DNA of 64,000 nt, taken from assembly GCA_004535785.1 (NCBI GenBank), contig SPIB01000001.1, forward strand, positions 1,011,637 through 1,075,636, given 5' to 3'. The notes under the pieces are model-generated. The model made no database searches. It saw only the letters and a list, made by a program, of their open reading frames with translations, and was not told where the DNA came from. The position numbers and the translations under genes are program-made. The DNA is from Gammaproteobacteria bacterium LSUCC0112. GTDB taxonomy: Bacteria; Pseudomonadota; Gammaproteobacteria; Pseudomonadales; Pseudohongiellaceae. Below, piece after piece: positions 54,996-64,000 of the stretch (position 1 is the first letter of the stretch; every line of letters starts with the position of its first letter).

Positions 54996-56135
54996 TTGCG
55001 CAGCAAACTTCCCCACGTCGGTACCACCATCTTTACGGTCATGACGAGGATGGCACAGCAATACCATGCCATCAACCTGTCGCAGGGGTTTCCTGACTTC
55101 GATTGTCCTGCCGAGTTGCGCGAACGGGTTTCTTTTTATTTGAATAGCCGTCGCAATCAATATGCCCCCATGACGGGAGTGCCTGAACTACGACAACAAA
55201 TAGCGCTCAAGCTGACTCTTCTATACGGTTGCAATCTGGATGCAGATCAAGAGATCACCGTTACTTCTGGCGCAACCGAGGCCTTGTTTGATGCTATTCA
55301 GGCAACGGTAGACCGTGATGATGAAGTGATTATGTTTGATCCGTCATACGACAGTTACGATCCTGCCGTGCGACTTGCGGGAGGCATACCTGTCCATTTG
55401 CAGCTTCAGCAACCCGATTACCATATTGATTGGCAGCAGGTCGCCGACCGTATCAACGACCGGACACGGCTGATCATCATCAATTCTCCTCACAATCCCA
55501 GTGGATCGGTACTCAGCAAATCCGATCTGGACACATTGGCCAGTTTGATACGGGATCGGGACATTTATGTGTTATCTGACGAAGTTTACGAGCACATGGT
55601 GTTTGACGGCGGGCAGCATGAAAGTGTGCTCCGGCATGCGCAATTGCGTGAAAAAAGTTTTGCAGTGTTTTCGTTTGGAAAAACCTACCACGCCACCGGC
55701 TGGAAAATGGCGTTTTGCGCAGCGCCCGCAGCCATGACCGCCGAGTTCCGCAAGGTCCATCAGTTTGTGACGTTTACCTCCACCAGTTTTCTGCAATACG
55801 CCATCGCTGACTTCTTGCGTGATTGCCCGCAGCATCATCTGGAGCTGCCGTCGTTTTATCAGCAAAAACGCGACTATTTTTGTGAGCTGATTCGCGACTC
55901 CCGGTTTGATTTTACACCCTCGGCGGGCACCTATTTCCAATGTGTTGATTATGGACAGATCAGCGATCTGGACGACGTTTCGTTTGTAAACTGGATGACT
56001 CAGCAAAAGGGGGTCGCCGCTATACCCTTGTCAGCATTTTATGAGAGCCCGCCTGATTCCCGGGTGATTCGTTTTTGTTTTTGTAAAGACAACAGCACAC
56101 TGGAACAGGCCGCGGAGATTTTACGACTGCTGTGA
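54996..56135 (+). CDS. PLP-dependent aminotransferase, YbdL/methionine-aminotransferase-like
   Basis: Fold-type I class I/II aminotransferase of 379 residues. 'INLSQGFPDFDCP' near residues 30-42, 'TSGATEALFDAI' near 90-101, 'INSPHNPSGSVL' near 165-176, and the PLP Lys in 'FSFGKTYHATGWKMAF' near 230-245 are typical of YbdL-type methionine or kynurenine aminotransferases. Start TTG 54996 has GAGGA 7 bases upstream; TTG 54960 would add twelve residues. It is divergent from ovoA with 104 bases between, and its stop overlaps the queG start. Besides amino-acid recycling, it could act as an OvoB-like sulfoxide lyase, which is inference. Confidence 0.86.
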   Translation: MRSKLPHVGTTIFTVMTRMAQQYHAINLSQGFPDFDCPAELRERVSFYLNSRRNQYAPMTGVPELRQQIALKLTLLYGCNLDADQEITVTSGATEALFDAIQATVDRDDEVIMFDPSYDSYDPAVRLAGGIPVHLQLQQPDYHIDWQQVADRINDRTRLIIINSPHNPSGSVLSKSDLDTLASLIRDRDIYVLSDEVYEHMVFDGGQHESVLRHAQLREKSFAVFSFGKTYHATGWKMAFCAAPAAMTAEFRKVHQFVTFTSTSFLQYAIADFLRDCPQHHLELPSFYQQKRDYFCELIRDSRFDFTPSAGTYFQCVDYGQISDLDDVSFVNWMTQQKGVAAIPLSAFYESPPDSRVIRFCFCKDNSTLEQAAEILRLL

Positions 56136-57226
56136 GCACAATACTGGATACGCATGTGACAGAAAAAGCGGCCATTAACGCTGAACAGCTGCTGGCACAG
56201 ATCCGCCAGTGGGCGCAAGAGTTGGGATTCCAGCAGGTGGGGGTTGCTGATATAGACCTGAGCGCTCACCAGCCTCATCTGGATGCCTGGCTTGCAAGAC
56301 ATTTTCATGGCGACATGCATTACATGGAGCGCCACCGCGATTTACGGCTTGATCCGGCGCTGTTGCACCCCGGCACATTGCGCGTGCTCAGTGTTCGTAT
56401 GGACTATAGCCTCAGCCTTGAGCAGACGCTTGCGCCATTGCAGCAAAAACATAAAGCCTATATCTCACGCTACGCACGCGGACGTGATTATCACAAACTC
56501 ATCAGGCGCCGATTGCAGCGACTTGCTGAGCGCATATCCGATCAGGCAGGGACGTTTGGTTATCGCGCGTTTGTGGACAGCGCACCGGTGCTGGAGCGCG
56601 CACTGGCAGAAAAAGCAGGGCTTGGCTGGATCGGCAAAAACACCATGTTAATCAACAAACAGGCTGGCTCCTGGTTTTTTCTGGGTGAGTTGTTTACCGA
56701 CTTGCCACTCCCCGTGGATACCCCTGCCAGCGCACACTGCGGCACCTGCAGCGCGTGTCTTGATATCTGCCCGACACAGGCCTTTGTTGGCCCCAATCAA
56801 CTGGATGCACGGCGATGTATTTCCTATTTGACCATCGAGTTAAAAGGCACCATTCCCGAGGAACTTCGCGCACCGATGGGCAATCGCGTGTTTGGATGTG
56901 ATGACTGCCAATTGATTTGCCCCTGGAACAAGTTCACTCAGATCAGCAAGGAGTCTGATTTTTCACCAAGACATGGGCTGGATAGCAGCGACTTGAGTGC
57001 CTTGTTCCTGTGGTCGGAGCATATGTTCGAGCAACGCACCGAAGGCTCGGCGATACGGCGTATTGGTTATGAGGGCTGGTTAAGAAATCTGGCTGTCGGT
57101 CTTGGTAATGCGCCGACAACAATCCCGGTGTTGGAGGCCCTGCGCCAGCGCGAACATCATGAATCCGCGCTGGTGCGTGAGCATGTGCAATGGGCGCTGC
57201 GCCAGCACGGCGTCACGACAGTCTGA
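56132..57226 (+). CDS. queG: Epoxyqueuosine reductase QueG
   Basis: Cobalamin- and Fe-S-dependent enzyme of 364 residues for the last step of queuosine synthesis in tRNA. '[22 protein letters not shown]' near residues 147-168 is the QueG signature. Two ferredoxin-type clusters follow: '[16 protein letters not shown]' near 207-222 and '[11 protein letters not shown]' near 259-269. The GTG start overlaps the aminotransferase TGA. It converges on orn with a 14-base overlap, the usual place in Pseudomonas. Confidence 0.93.
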   Translation: MSTILDTHVTEKAAINAEQLLAQIRQWAQELGFQQVGVADIDLSAHQPHLDAWLARHFHGDMHYMERHRDLRLDPALLHPGTLRVLSVRMDYSLSLEQTLAPLQQKHKAYISRYARGRDYHKLIRRRLQRLAERISDQAGTFGYRAFVDSAPVLERALAEKAGLGWIGKNTMLINKQAGSWFFLGELFTDLPLPVDTPASAHCGTCSACLDICPTQAFVGPNQLDARRCISYLTIELKGTIPEELRAPMGNRVFGCDDCQLICPWNKFTQISKESDFSPRHGLDSSDLSALFLWSEHMFEQRTEGSAIRRIGYEGWLRNLAVGLGNAPTTIPVLEALRQREHHESALVREHVQWALRQHGVTTV

Positions 57227-57773
57227 AAAAGTGTTCGCGGTAATACTTTAATTCATTGATGGATTCATGAATGTCATCCAACGCCTGGTGGGTGCCGGTT
57301 TTGACAAAACCGCCCGGTAACTCAGGACGCCAGCGACGTGCCAGCTCCTTGACCGTACTGACATCCAGATTACGGTAATGGAAAAACGCTTCCAGTAGCG
57401 GCATGTAGCGCACCATAAACCGACGGTCCTGATGGATACTGTTGCCACACATCGGAGAGCTGCGCGGATCGGCGTATTGGCGCAGGAACTCAAGTGTCAT
57501 TAGTTCCGCCTCAGTGTCGCCGGTAGTGCTGGCGCGGACGCGCTCAACCAAACCTGATGCGCCATGTGTCCGCTGATTCCACTCGTCCATGGCTGCCAGC
57601 GCTTCATCACTTTGATGCACCGCCAATACAGGCCCTTCTGCAATGATATTCAGATCTGCGTCAGTCACCAGTGTCGCGATCTCAATGATACGATCGGTGT
57701 CTGGTTCCAGTCCGGTCATTTCCATATCTATCCAGATCAGCGTTTTGCTTTTGTCTATCACAGCACTGGTCAT
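57213..57773 (-). CDS. orn: Oligoribonuclease
   Basis: DEDDh 3'-5' exonuclease of 186 residues that degrades 2-5-nt RNAs and pGpG. Motifs: '[20 protein letters not shown]' near residues 14-33 (Asp, Glu), '[19 protein letters not shown]' and '[12 protein letters not shown]' near 160-171 (His, Asp). Family length is about 181 residues. Conserved neighbours are queG and rsgA. Also links to the GGDEF enzyme because pGpG is the breakdown product of c-di-GMP. Confidence 0.95.
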   Translation of the reverse strand: MTSAVIDKSKTLIWIDMEMTGLEPDTDRIIEIATLVTDADLNIIAEGPVLAVHQSDEALAAMDEWNQRTHGASGLVERVRASTTGDTEAELMTLEFLRQYADPRSSPMCGNSIHQDRRFMVRYMPLLEAFFHYRNLDVSTVKELARRWRPELPGGFVKTGTHQALDDIHESINELKYYREHFFRLS

Positions 57774-57853
57774 AATCAGTTTCCAATATCAATTTTTTGG
57801 CGAAGGGGGGCGCAAGCGCCTTTTGAGGCCACATTGTAATAGAATGCCGACCC

Positions 57854-58909
57854 ATGACCAAACGACGACTGAATCAACAGCAACAACGACGCATCTCCGG
57901 GAACCAACAGGCGCGGCAAGCGCGCAATGCCCGTGATGTTGTCACCAGATCCTCCGATACCACCGAACCTGCTGAAACCCTTGAATCCGGCATCAGTCTG
58001 CAAGGATTGATTGTCTGTCACTACGGGCAACAGATTGATGTTGAGTCCCGCGATGATGAGCATCGGGGTGATATATTTCGTTGTTTCCAACGCAGCAATT
58101 TGCCGGCCATGGTGACCGGTGACAAGGTTTTATGGCAGATTGAATCCGGTCAAAGCGGCGTCATTGTTGCACAACAACCGCGGCATTCAGCCATGAGCCG
58201 ACCCAATCACCGCGGTGAACTGCGTGCGATTGCCGCCAATGTCGACTGTGTGGTGGTGGTGATTGCCCCCAGACCCGAGCCGTTTGGCAATCTGATTGAT
58301 CGTTACATGGTGGCCATCGAGCACTTGGGGCTGCGGCCGTTGTTACTGCTGAACAAATCCGACCTGACCACCAAAAGCAGCGTGAATGTTGAGGCATTGT
58401 TACAACGCTATGCGCGGATCGGGTATGAAACATTGCGCGTTTCCAGCCATACTGGCGACGGCATGGATCAACTGAAATCAGCACTGGCAGAGCAAACAGC
58501 GGTGTTTGTCGGGCAATCCGGGGTTGGCAAATCGTCGTTAATCAACACCTTGCGGGGTGTCAGTGATGATGATGACGAACACGCGGCGGACGTGGGAGAT
58601 CTGTCAGTGGGGCGTCAAAAGGGCACTCACACCACCACAGCAACCAAGCTGTATCATCTGCCCGGCAGTGGCGACCTGATTGATTCACCGGGTATCCGCG
58701 AATTTGGTTTGTGGCATATTGAGCCCGATGCATTGATGAATGGATTTATCGAGTTCCGGCCCTGGGCAGGAAAATGCCGCTTCAGGGACTGCCATCATCA
58801 GCATGAACCAGACTGTGCCTTACTGGATGCCGTCAAACGCGGCGAGATTGACCCAGTGCGTCTGGAGAGTTATCACCACATTCTCACCAGCCTGAATGAG
58901 CGCGATTAA
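57854..58909 (+). CDS. rsgA: Ribosome small subunit GTPase RsgA
   Basis: Circularly permuted GTPase of 351 residues helping late 30S assembly. An N-terminal OB fold is followed by G4 (LLNKSD near residue 173), G1 'GQSGVGKSSLIN' near 217-228, G3 'DSPGIREFG' near 275 and the zinc motif 'CRFRDCHHQHEPDC' near 310-324. The order of motifs (G4-G1-G3) shows the permutation. A basic N-terminus ('KRRLNQQQQRR') is typical. Divergent from orn, conserved pairing. Confidence 0.95.
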   Translation: MTKRRLNQQQQRRISGNQQARQARNARDVVTRSSDTTEPAETLESGISLQGLIVCHYGQQIDVESRDDEHRGDIFRCFQRSNLPAMVTGDKVLWQIESGQSGVIVAQQPRHSAMSRPNHRGELRAIAANVDCVVVVIAPRPEPFGNLIDRYMVAIEHLGLRPLLLLNKSDLTTKSSVNVEALLQRYARIGYETLRVSSHTGDGMDQLKSALAEQTAVFVGQSGVGKSSLINTLRGVSDDDDEHAADVGDLSVGRQKGTHTTTATKLYHLPGSGDLIDSPGIREFGLWHIEPDALMNGFIEFRPWAGKCRFRDCHHQHEPDCALLDAVKRGEIDPVRLESYHHILTSLNERD

Positions 58910-58910
58910 C

Positions 58911-58930
58911 ATATTCTGACCTCAGAATAT
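58911..58930. terminator. 20-bp palindrome between rsgA and motB
   Basis: ATATTCTGA-CC-TCAGAATAT is a nearly perfect palindrome that starts just after the rsgA stop and takes in the motB stop. It would form an 8-bp stem with a 4-base loop in either transcript. Position suggests a bidirectional terminator, but no T-run follows. Confidence 0.4.
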
Positions 58931-59869
58931 TTCCGGCATGGGGCCACGGGGTTGCGCTTCTTCGGGCGGTGTAATGCCGTTTTGCTCAGATTCGATGGCG
59001 TCCTCTCGCAGATTTTGTTCCGCCAGTTCGTTCAGCACCATGATAACGATACGGCGGTTGGACTGACTGGTTGTATCAATCTGATCAAATGGCATGGATG
59101 ATCCCATACCAATAATCTGCGCAAAACGATCTTCCGGTAATCCACCCTCAACCAAAGCACGGCGAGCAGAGTTGGCGCGATCAGAGGAAAGCTCCCAGTT
59201 GGAGTACAGGCCGCCATTATTTCCAAAGGGCACACTGTCAGTGTGGCCATAGATGCTGACCTTATTGGGCACTGCACCCAGAATCCCGGCCATCGCCCAT
59301 AATACTTCGAGAGCATAAGGGCGCATCTGTGCAGAGCCAGAGTCAAAGATGGGCCTGTTTTCACGATCCATAATCTGAATAGCTAGCCCCTCGTTGGTAA
59401 CCTCCATGGTGGCACTGTCACCGAACCATTCAAAGGACTGGTTACCTGCGACAACTTCTTCGATTTGACCACGCAGACTTTGCAGGTTTTCGATGGCGCG
59501 CAGACGAGCGAGTTCCGCAACTTCAGGATTTTCCAGCTCGTCAGATGCTTCAACCATTTGCTCCTGGTCTTCCTGCACCAACGCCAGATTCAAACCCTGG
59601 TTTGCCACCGTCAGGGGCCGTCCACCCAGATCCACCACGTATGGCGTACCGCCGTCGCCCGAGTTGGCAAGACTGCGCGGATCAGAGAAATAACCGGCGA
59701 TCACCATCTTCTCGAGATCCGTTGTACTTTCAATGAGCCACATCACCAGGAAAAAAGCCATCAACGCCAATGCAAAATCCGCAAAAGCAATTTTCCACGC
59801 ACCACCATGATGGCCACCGGCTATCTTTTTGACGCGTTTGATAACAATCGTTTGTTCGGACTTTTCCAA
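58922..59869 (-). CDS. motB: Flagellar motor stator protein MotB
   Basis: Stator subunit of 315 residues. The single membrane helix 'IAFADFALALMAFFLVMWLIES' near residues 25-46 carries the proton-binding Asp. A plug segment follows, and the C-terminal OmpA-like peptidoglycan-binding domain has 'SIYGHTDSVPFG' near 204 and 'NWELSSDRANSARR' near 224. The layout is that of proton-driven MotB. It is 34 bases downstream of motA. Confidence 0.94.
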   Translation of the reverse strand: MEKSEQTIVIKRVKKIAGGHHGGAWKIAFADFALALMAFFLVMWLIESTTDLEKMVIAGYFSDPRSLANSGDGGTPYVVDLGGRPLTVANQGLNLALVQEDQEQMVEASDELENPEVAELARLRAIENLQSLRGQIEEVVAGNQSFEWFGDSATMEVTNEGLAIQIMDRENRPIFDSGSAQMRPYALEVLWAMAGILGAVPNKVSIYGHTDSVPFGNNGGLYSNWELSSDRANSARRALVEGGLPEDRFAQIIGMGSSMPFDQIDTTSQSNRRIVIMVLNELAEQNLREDAIESEQNGITPPEEAQPRGPMPEIF

Positions 59870-59903
59870 GACGGACTCTTTATTCGTTTAACAAAGTTGA
59901 TTT

Positions 59904-60755
59904 TTAACGTGTGCGGATGTGCTCATCCAACTGCGTAAAGCTTGGTCGCTCGCCGGAGAACAACGTTTTACGGGCAAACTCCACCGCCAGCTGTGGCGGA
60001 AGTCCATTGGACGTTGCAACAATCGCGGCCTTGATGCACTCAAACATTTTGATTTCGGCGTGCGCAACTTCTTCAAGCCGGGTTGCCATCGGTCCGATAA
60101 ATCCATAGGCGATAAAAATACCGACAAACGTACCGACCAGTGCGGCCGCTACGCTTTTGCCCAAGGCATCCGGCGGGCCGCCCAGCTTCTGCATGGTGAT
60201 TACAATACCGAGTACCGCCGCCACGATACCAAAACCCGGCAAGCCGTCCGCGATACGGTTGATCGCGTGGGCGGGCTCCGTCAGTTCATGCATCTGTGTT
60301 TCAATTTCAGTATCAATCATGGCTTCAATTTCATGAGGTGCCAGATTGCTGGTGGTCATGATGCGCAAGTTATCTGTCAGAAATTCAATGATCCGTTGAT
60401 TTTTGAGCAAGGATGGATAGCGCGTGAATACGCCGCTCTCTGCAGGTAATTCAATATCGGCTTCGATGGACATCATGCCTTCACGGCGGGCTTTGTTAAA
60501 AATATCAAACAATAAACCCAGCAGATCCAGATACAGCTTCTGGCTGGTGGATTGCCCCATAATCGCGGATGGCAGGTGCTTTGCAGTCGCCTTGACGGTA
60601 TGCATGCTATTGGCAATCAGGAATGCCCCAAAAGCGGCGCCGAGGATGATGATAAATTCAGAAGGTTGCCACAAAACACCCAGGATGCCGCCGTGCATCA
60701 GGTAGCCGCCGGCGACACTTCCACATACCACTATAAAACCAATTGCAAACAACAT
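59904..60755 (-). CDS. motA: Flagellar motor stator protein MotA
   Basis: Stator subunit of 283 residues with four membrane helices, 'MLFAIGFIVVCGSVAGGYLMHGG' at the start and 'GLPGFGIVAAVLGIVITM' near 170. The cytoplasmic loop carries charged residues for contact with FliG ('RREGMMSIEAD' near 90). ATG 60755 gives the usual start; TTG 60764 would add three residues. It is divergent from psd, with 177 bases between. No other flagellar genes are in the window. Confidence 0.94.
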   Translation of the reverse strand: MLFAIGFIVVCGSVAGGYLMHGGILGVLWQPSEFIIILGAAFGAFLIANSMHTVKATAKHLPSAIMGQSTSQKLYLDLLGLLFDIFNKARREGMMSIEADIELPAESGVFTRYPSLLKNQRIIEFLTDNLRIMTTSNLAPHEIEAMIDTEIETQMHELTEPAHAINRIADGLPGFGIVAAVLGIVITMQKLGGPPDALGKSVAAALVGTFVGIFIAYGFIGPMATRLEEVAHAEIKMFECIKAAIVATSNGLPPQLAVEFARKTLFSGERPSFTQLDEHIRTR

Positions 60756-60932
60756 GACTGGCAAGACCCCCGATCGGTGTGCGCTTTTCTGCTACGTCCC
60801 CCATACATCGGTCAAATTTCCGGAATCATTAGCCTGTCAGGGGAATTTTCGGCAAAACTTGTGCGCCAGATCATGCTTGTTTAAGCTTCAGCCTTCGTTT
60901 TTGATTAAAACAGACTGATTCTGGACTTTTGA

Positions 60933-61796
60933 ATGCGCGATGCCCTGTTTATCCTCATGCAGTACCTGGTGCCCCAACATTTGGTTTCCAGGCTGGTTGG
61001 CTGGTTGGCAAACAGCCGTCGACCGTTCCTCAAGACCCCGTTTATCGGCTGGTTTGCAAAACGCTACAGCGTCAATATGGACGAAGCCGCACAATCCGAT
61101 CTGGCGGCCTACGACACGTTCAACAGTTTTTTTACGCGTGCTTTAAAGCCCGATGCCCGGCCTATATCGGGCTCGGATAGGGATGTGATCTGCCCCGCAG
61201 ACGGCGCAATCAGCCAACTGGGCTTGATTGACGGCGGTTCAATTTTGCAGGCCAAGGGCAGACATTATTCCGTTCAGGCATTATTGGGTGGTGATGCGAC
61301 GTTGGCGCAGACATTCACAGGTGGCAGCTTTGCAACCGTTTATCTGTCACCGCGTGACTATCACCGCGTGCATATGCCAGTCGCCGGTCGATTATCTAAA
61401 ATGATTTATGTGCCAGGTCAATTATTTTCGGTTAACAAACTCACCAGTGAACGCGTTGACGGCTTGTTTGCACGAAATGAGCGCGTGGTTTGTATATTTG
61501 ATTCGGATAGCGGGCCGATGGCACTGGTTCTGGTTGGCGCCATGATTGTTGCAGGCGTTGAGACGGTTTGGCATGGCCACGTCTGTCCAGACCAACATGT
61601 GCCGTTTGAGGTTGATTACACGGATGCCAACAATCCGGTTGTACTGAACAAGGGTGAGGAAATGGGTCGATTCAAGCTTGGCTCCACTGTGATTGCCGTG
61701 TTTGGCCCGGGCATGTTGACGCTGAACGCACAGCTGTCAGCAGGATCCGCCGTCTCTATGGGACACGTGCTGGGATCTGGCAGACCTGTTGTTTAA
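60933..61796 (+). CDS. psd: Phosphatidylserine decarboxylase proenzyme
   Basis: Inner-membrane enzyme of 287 residues making phosphatidylethanolamine. It self-cleaves at the LGST motif ('FKLGSTVIAVFG', near residue 248) to give alpha and beta chains and a pyruvoyl group. Other conserved parts are 'FNSFFTRALKPDARP' near 62 and 'LSPRDYHRVHMPVAG' near 140 with the active His. Slightly shorter than E. coli Psd (322). Position after motAB matches Pseudomonas. Confidence 0.95.
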   Translation: MRDALFILMQYLVPQHLVSRLVGWLANSRRPFLKTPFIGWFAKRYSVNMDEAAQSDLAAYDTFNSFFTRALKPDARPISGSDRDVICPADGAISQLGLIDGGSILQAKGRHYSVQALLGGDATLAQTFTGGSFATVYLSPRDYHRVHMPVAGRLSKMIYVPGQLFSVNKLTSERVDGLFARNERVVCIFDSDSGPMALVLVGAMIVAGVETVWHGHVCPDQHVPFEVDYTDANNPVVLNKGEEMGRFKLGSTVIAVFGPGMLTLNAQLSAGSAVSMGHVLGSGRPVV

Positions 61797-61841
61797 TCGT
61801 TAGAATCCGCGTCCGTCGCTTTTTTATATAGAGATTCGATT

Positions 61842-62156
61842 ATGAGCAAGTTTGAACATGTTTCCGTAGTCAAAGCCGCCAACGTTTATTTTGATGGCAA
61901 GGTCACCAGTCGCACGGTTGAATTTGCCAACGGCGATGTTAAAACCTTGGGAATCATGATGCCCGGTGAATACCGATTTGGTACTGCAAAAAAAGAAATT
62001 ATGGAAATTCTGTCCGGCAACGTTGACATATTGTTACCCGGAGAGGAACTGTGGCGCAAAATCGCGGGTGGCGACAGTTTTGAAGTGCCGGCCAACTCCG
62101 CCTTTGACATCAAAGTGCTGGATGTGACCGACTACTGCTGCTCTTATATCGGCTAA
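61842..62156 (+). CDS. ppnP: Pyrimidine/purine nucleoside phosphorylase PpnP
   Basis: A 104-residue cupin of the DUF1255 (YaiE) family that cleaves several nucleosides with phosphate. Conserved: '[20 protein letters not shown]', '[22 protein letters not shown]' near 38-59 and '[13 protein letters not shown]' near 77-89. Standard length. It lies 45 bases after psd and converges on ilvA with 10 bases between stops. Confidence 0.93.
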   Translation: MSKFEHVSVVKAANVYFDGKVTSRTVEFANGDVKTLGIMMPGEYRFGTAKKEIMEILSGNVDILLPGEELWRKIAGGDSFEVPANSAFDIKVLDVTDYCCSYIG

Positions 62157-62166
62157 TTCATTTCGC

Positions 62167-63681
62167 TCAGGGCGCAAGAAAGGTCTGGTAGGCAATATTG
62201 CCTGTTTCTTCCTGAAACGGGTATTTTGTCAGTTGCAGGAACTCAGCAAACGGAATGCTGTCCTGCTCTGGCACTTGAATGCCTACCATCACCCGCCCAT
62301 AAGCTGCGCCGTGATTGCGGTAATGGAACATCGAAATATTCCAGCGCCCGCCCAACAAATCCAGAAAAGTCATCAAGGCACCGGGACGCTCAGGAAATTC
62401 AAAGCGGAACACCCGCTCATGAGTAACCTGCTGACTCCGCCCCCCAACCATGTGCCGAATATGCAGTTTGGCGGCTTCATTGTCAGTCATGTCGACCACG
62501 CCCAAGCCTTGTTGTGCAAGCTCGCGGACGAGTTCTCGTCGACCGTCTGCACCGTCAGCGATTTCGACACCCACAAAGATTTGCGCGGCGTGTGTATCAC
62601 CAAACCTATAGTTAAATTCAGTGACATTACGCTTCCCCAGAATCCGGGAAAATCGTCTGAAACTGCCGGCTTTTTCATCAATGGTCACCGCCAGCACCGC
62701 CTCGCGACTTTCACCCAGTTCAGCGCGCTCGGAGATATGCCGCAAGCGATCAAAATTGACATTCGCACCGGTGACCACTGCCATCAGCACCTGATTGCGC
62801 AATCCTTGTTCCCGTACAGCTTTTTTTAGTCCGGCAATTGCTAACGCTCCGGCAGGTTCAGTGACGGCACGGGTATCATCAAACACATCTTTGATTGCCG
62901 CGCAGATTTCATCAGTGGTTACGGTAATCACCTCATCTACACAGTGCTTGAGTATTTCGAAGGTTTCTTTGCCGACCTGATTGACGGCAACACCATCGGC
63001 AAACAATCCTACCTGAGACAACTTGACCCGTTCACCACTCTCCATCGCTGCTTTCAGACAGGCAGAGTCTTCAGCTTCGACTGCGATCATGCGGATATCA
63101 GGGCGCAGATACTTGATGTAGACTGCCATGCCAGCCATCAGCCCGCCACCACCAACCGGCACAAAAATGGCGTCCAGCTTGCCGCTATGCTGATGTAGTA
63201 TCTCCATAGCAACAGTACCTTGCCCGGCGATGACATCACGATCGTCAAAGGCATGTACAAAGGTGTACCCTTTCTCCTCAACAAGCTTCATGGCATATTC
63301 TGCGGCATCGTTGTACGTATCACCGTGCAGAATCACCTGCCCCCCTCGTGAACGTACGCCGTCGATTTTGATTGCCGGTGTCGTCACTGGCATCACAATG
63401 ATTGTTGGAATACCTAATTTTGTGCCGGCCAATGCAACGCCTTGTGCATGATTGCCTGCACTGGCTGCAATCACACCACGCTGCGCTGCCTCCGTGCTGA
63501 GACGGGACATTTTGTTGTAGGCGCCACGCAATTTAAAACTGAACACAGGTTGCAGGTCTTCTCGTTTAAGCAATACCTGGTTGTCCAGCCGACGCGATAA
63601 CGCTGATGCGGCGTGTACGGGACTCTCAATCGCAACGTCATACACGCGGGCAGACAAGATTTCCTTGATGTACTTTTCCAT
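62167..63681 (-). CDS. ilvA: Threonine ammonia-lyase, biosynthetic
   Basis: PLP enzyme of 504 residues producing 2-oxobutanoate from threonine, first step of isoleucine synthesis. The PLP Lys is in 'PVFSFKLRGAYNKM' near residues 46-59, 'SAGNHAQGVAL' near 75 and 'VPVGGGGLMAG' near 178 bind cofactor. Two C-terminal ACT-like domains (from about 325) give isoleucine feedback control, which catabolic TdcB lacks. ATG 63681 is chosen because AGGAAAGG lies 5-12 bases upstream. Divergent from rpiA. Confidence 0.95.
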   Translation of the reverse strand: MEKYIKEILSARVYDVAIESPVHAASALSRRLDNQVLLKREDLQPVFSFKLRGAYNKMSRLSTEAAQRGVIAASAGNHAQGVALAGTKLGIPTIIVMPVTTPAIKIDGVRSRGGQVILHGDTYNDAAEYAMKLVEEKGYTFVHAFDDRDVIAGQGTVAMEILHQHSGKLDAIFVPVGGGGLMAGMAVYIKYLRPDIRMIAVEAEDSACLKAAMESGERVKLSQVGLFADGVAVNQVGKETFEILKHCVDEVITVTTDEICAAIKDVFDDTRAVTEPAGALAIAGLKKAVREQGLRNQVLMAVVTGANVNFDRLRHISERAELGESREAVLAVTIDEKAGSFRRFSRILGKRNVTEFNYRFGDTHAAQIFVGVEIADGADGRRELVRELAQQGLGVVDMTDNEAAKLHIRHMVGGRSQQVTHERVFRFEFPERPGALMTFLDLLGGRWNISMFHYRNHGAAYGRVMVGIQVPEQDSIPFAEFLQLTKYPFQEETGNIAYQTFLAP

Positions 63682-63805
63682 ACGCCTTTCCTGTGAGCGG
63701 CCATCATCTATGGCCATTTTTTCCTGCAGCTGTCTGGGTGCGTTATACTTGCCAGGCCGATGTGCCAGAACCGCAGTTTAACGCAGCACTTAACAGGATA
63801 GCAGC

Positions 63806-64000
63806 ATGGACCAGAATGAAATGAAAAAAGCCGTGGCGCAGGCCGCCGCCAACTACGTCAGAGATCGGGTGGACGAGCGCTCTGTCATCGGAGTGGGTAC
63901 CGGTTCAACCGCCAACTATTTTATCGAGTGTCTTGGCGCATTCCGGCATGACATCAGTGCCACCGTGGCAAGCTCTGAAGAAACGGCCCGACGCCTGAAA
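63806..64000 (+). CDS. rpiA: Ribose-5-phosphate isomerase A, N-terminal part
   Basis: The first 65 codons only; the window ends inside the gene. 'VIGVGTGSTANYFIE' near residues 28-42 is the RpiA phosphate-binding motif and 'ATVASSEETARRLK' follows. ATG 63806 is preceded by AACAGGA 8 bases upstream. RpiA interconverts ribose-5- and ribulose-5-phosphate. The ilvA/rpiA divergence is the normal gammaproteobacterial layout. Confidence 0.94.
   Translation, partial: MDQNEMKKAVAQAAANYVRDRVDERSVIGVGTGSTANYFIECLGAFRHDISATVASSEETARRLK

Overview
The window is a continuous, gene-dense stretch of a gammaproteobacterial chromosome. The closest gene order I know is that of Pseudomonas and other Pseudomonadales-type bacteria: yggT-yggU-metX-metW-rdgB-hemW, argE-argA, rppH-ptsP-lgt-thyA-folA, pepP/ubiH/zapA/6S RNA/fau, queG-orn-rsgA-motA-motB-psd and ilvA-rpiA. 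Several blocks that lie apart in Pseudomonas are brought together here. ImuA/ImuB/DnaE2, OvoA and a set of secreted paralogues typical of marine or environmental bacteria suggest a free-living aquatic gammaproteobacterium. A Pseudohongiella-like lineage is my guess, not shown by the sequence. I saw no rRNA, tRNA, CRISPR array, insertion sequence or prophage. Two genes are decayed.

Layout. 1-6.9 kb: end of yggT, yggU, methionine genes metX-metW, rdgB, hemW, then argE and argA, all on +. 6.9-11.8 kb: a tightly packed minus-strand operon rppH-ptsP-lgt-thyA-folA. 11.9-15.8 kb: a HAD phosphatase, a GcvR-like ACT protein, a Tat-exported sulfite-oxidase-type molybdoenzyme, and an unusual protein with about 315 residues of Lys/Ala-rich histone-H1-like tail joined to a SlyD-type FKBP. 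16-22.4 kb: oxidative-stress genes, namely a rubrerythrin without rubredoxin, a heterodisulfide-reductase-like Fe-S protein, a DUF3501 protein, a 58-residue SutA-like protein, then ahpC and ahpF. 22.5-34 kb: a GGDEF protein, an SMP-30-like protein, an SDR, an RND efflux pair, an internally deleted Kef-type antiporter, an ABC exporter and a secreted methyltransferase-fold protein.

34-41 kb: ubiquinone hydroxylases and pepP, split by a MaoC/DUF1499 pair on the other strand, then the TIGR02449-like gene, zapA, 6S RNA, fau and a 30-residue membrane peptide. 41-51.3 kb: an SOS mutagenesis region. imuA-imuB and dnaE2 each have a LexA box about 20 bp upstream of the start, and between them lie a broken HD-GYP gene, an EamA transporter and one of three paralogous secreted proteins. 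The other two paralogues follow dnaE2's promoter. 51.5-57.2 kb: a luciferase-like monooxygenase, the ovothiol synthase OvoA, a divergent PLP aminotransferase and queG. 57.2-64 kb: orn, rsgA, motAB, psd, ppnP, ilvA and the start of rpiA.

Most of the window is housekeeping. The parts most worth study are the H1-tail/SlyD fusion, the rubrerythrin/Fe-S/DUF3501/SutA-like group, the split LexA-controlled mutasome with its secreted paralogues, and the two gene remnants.
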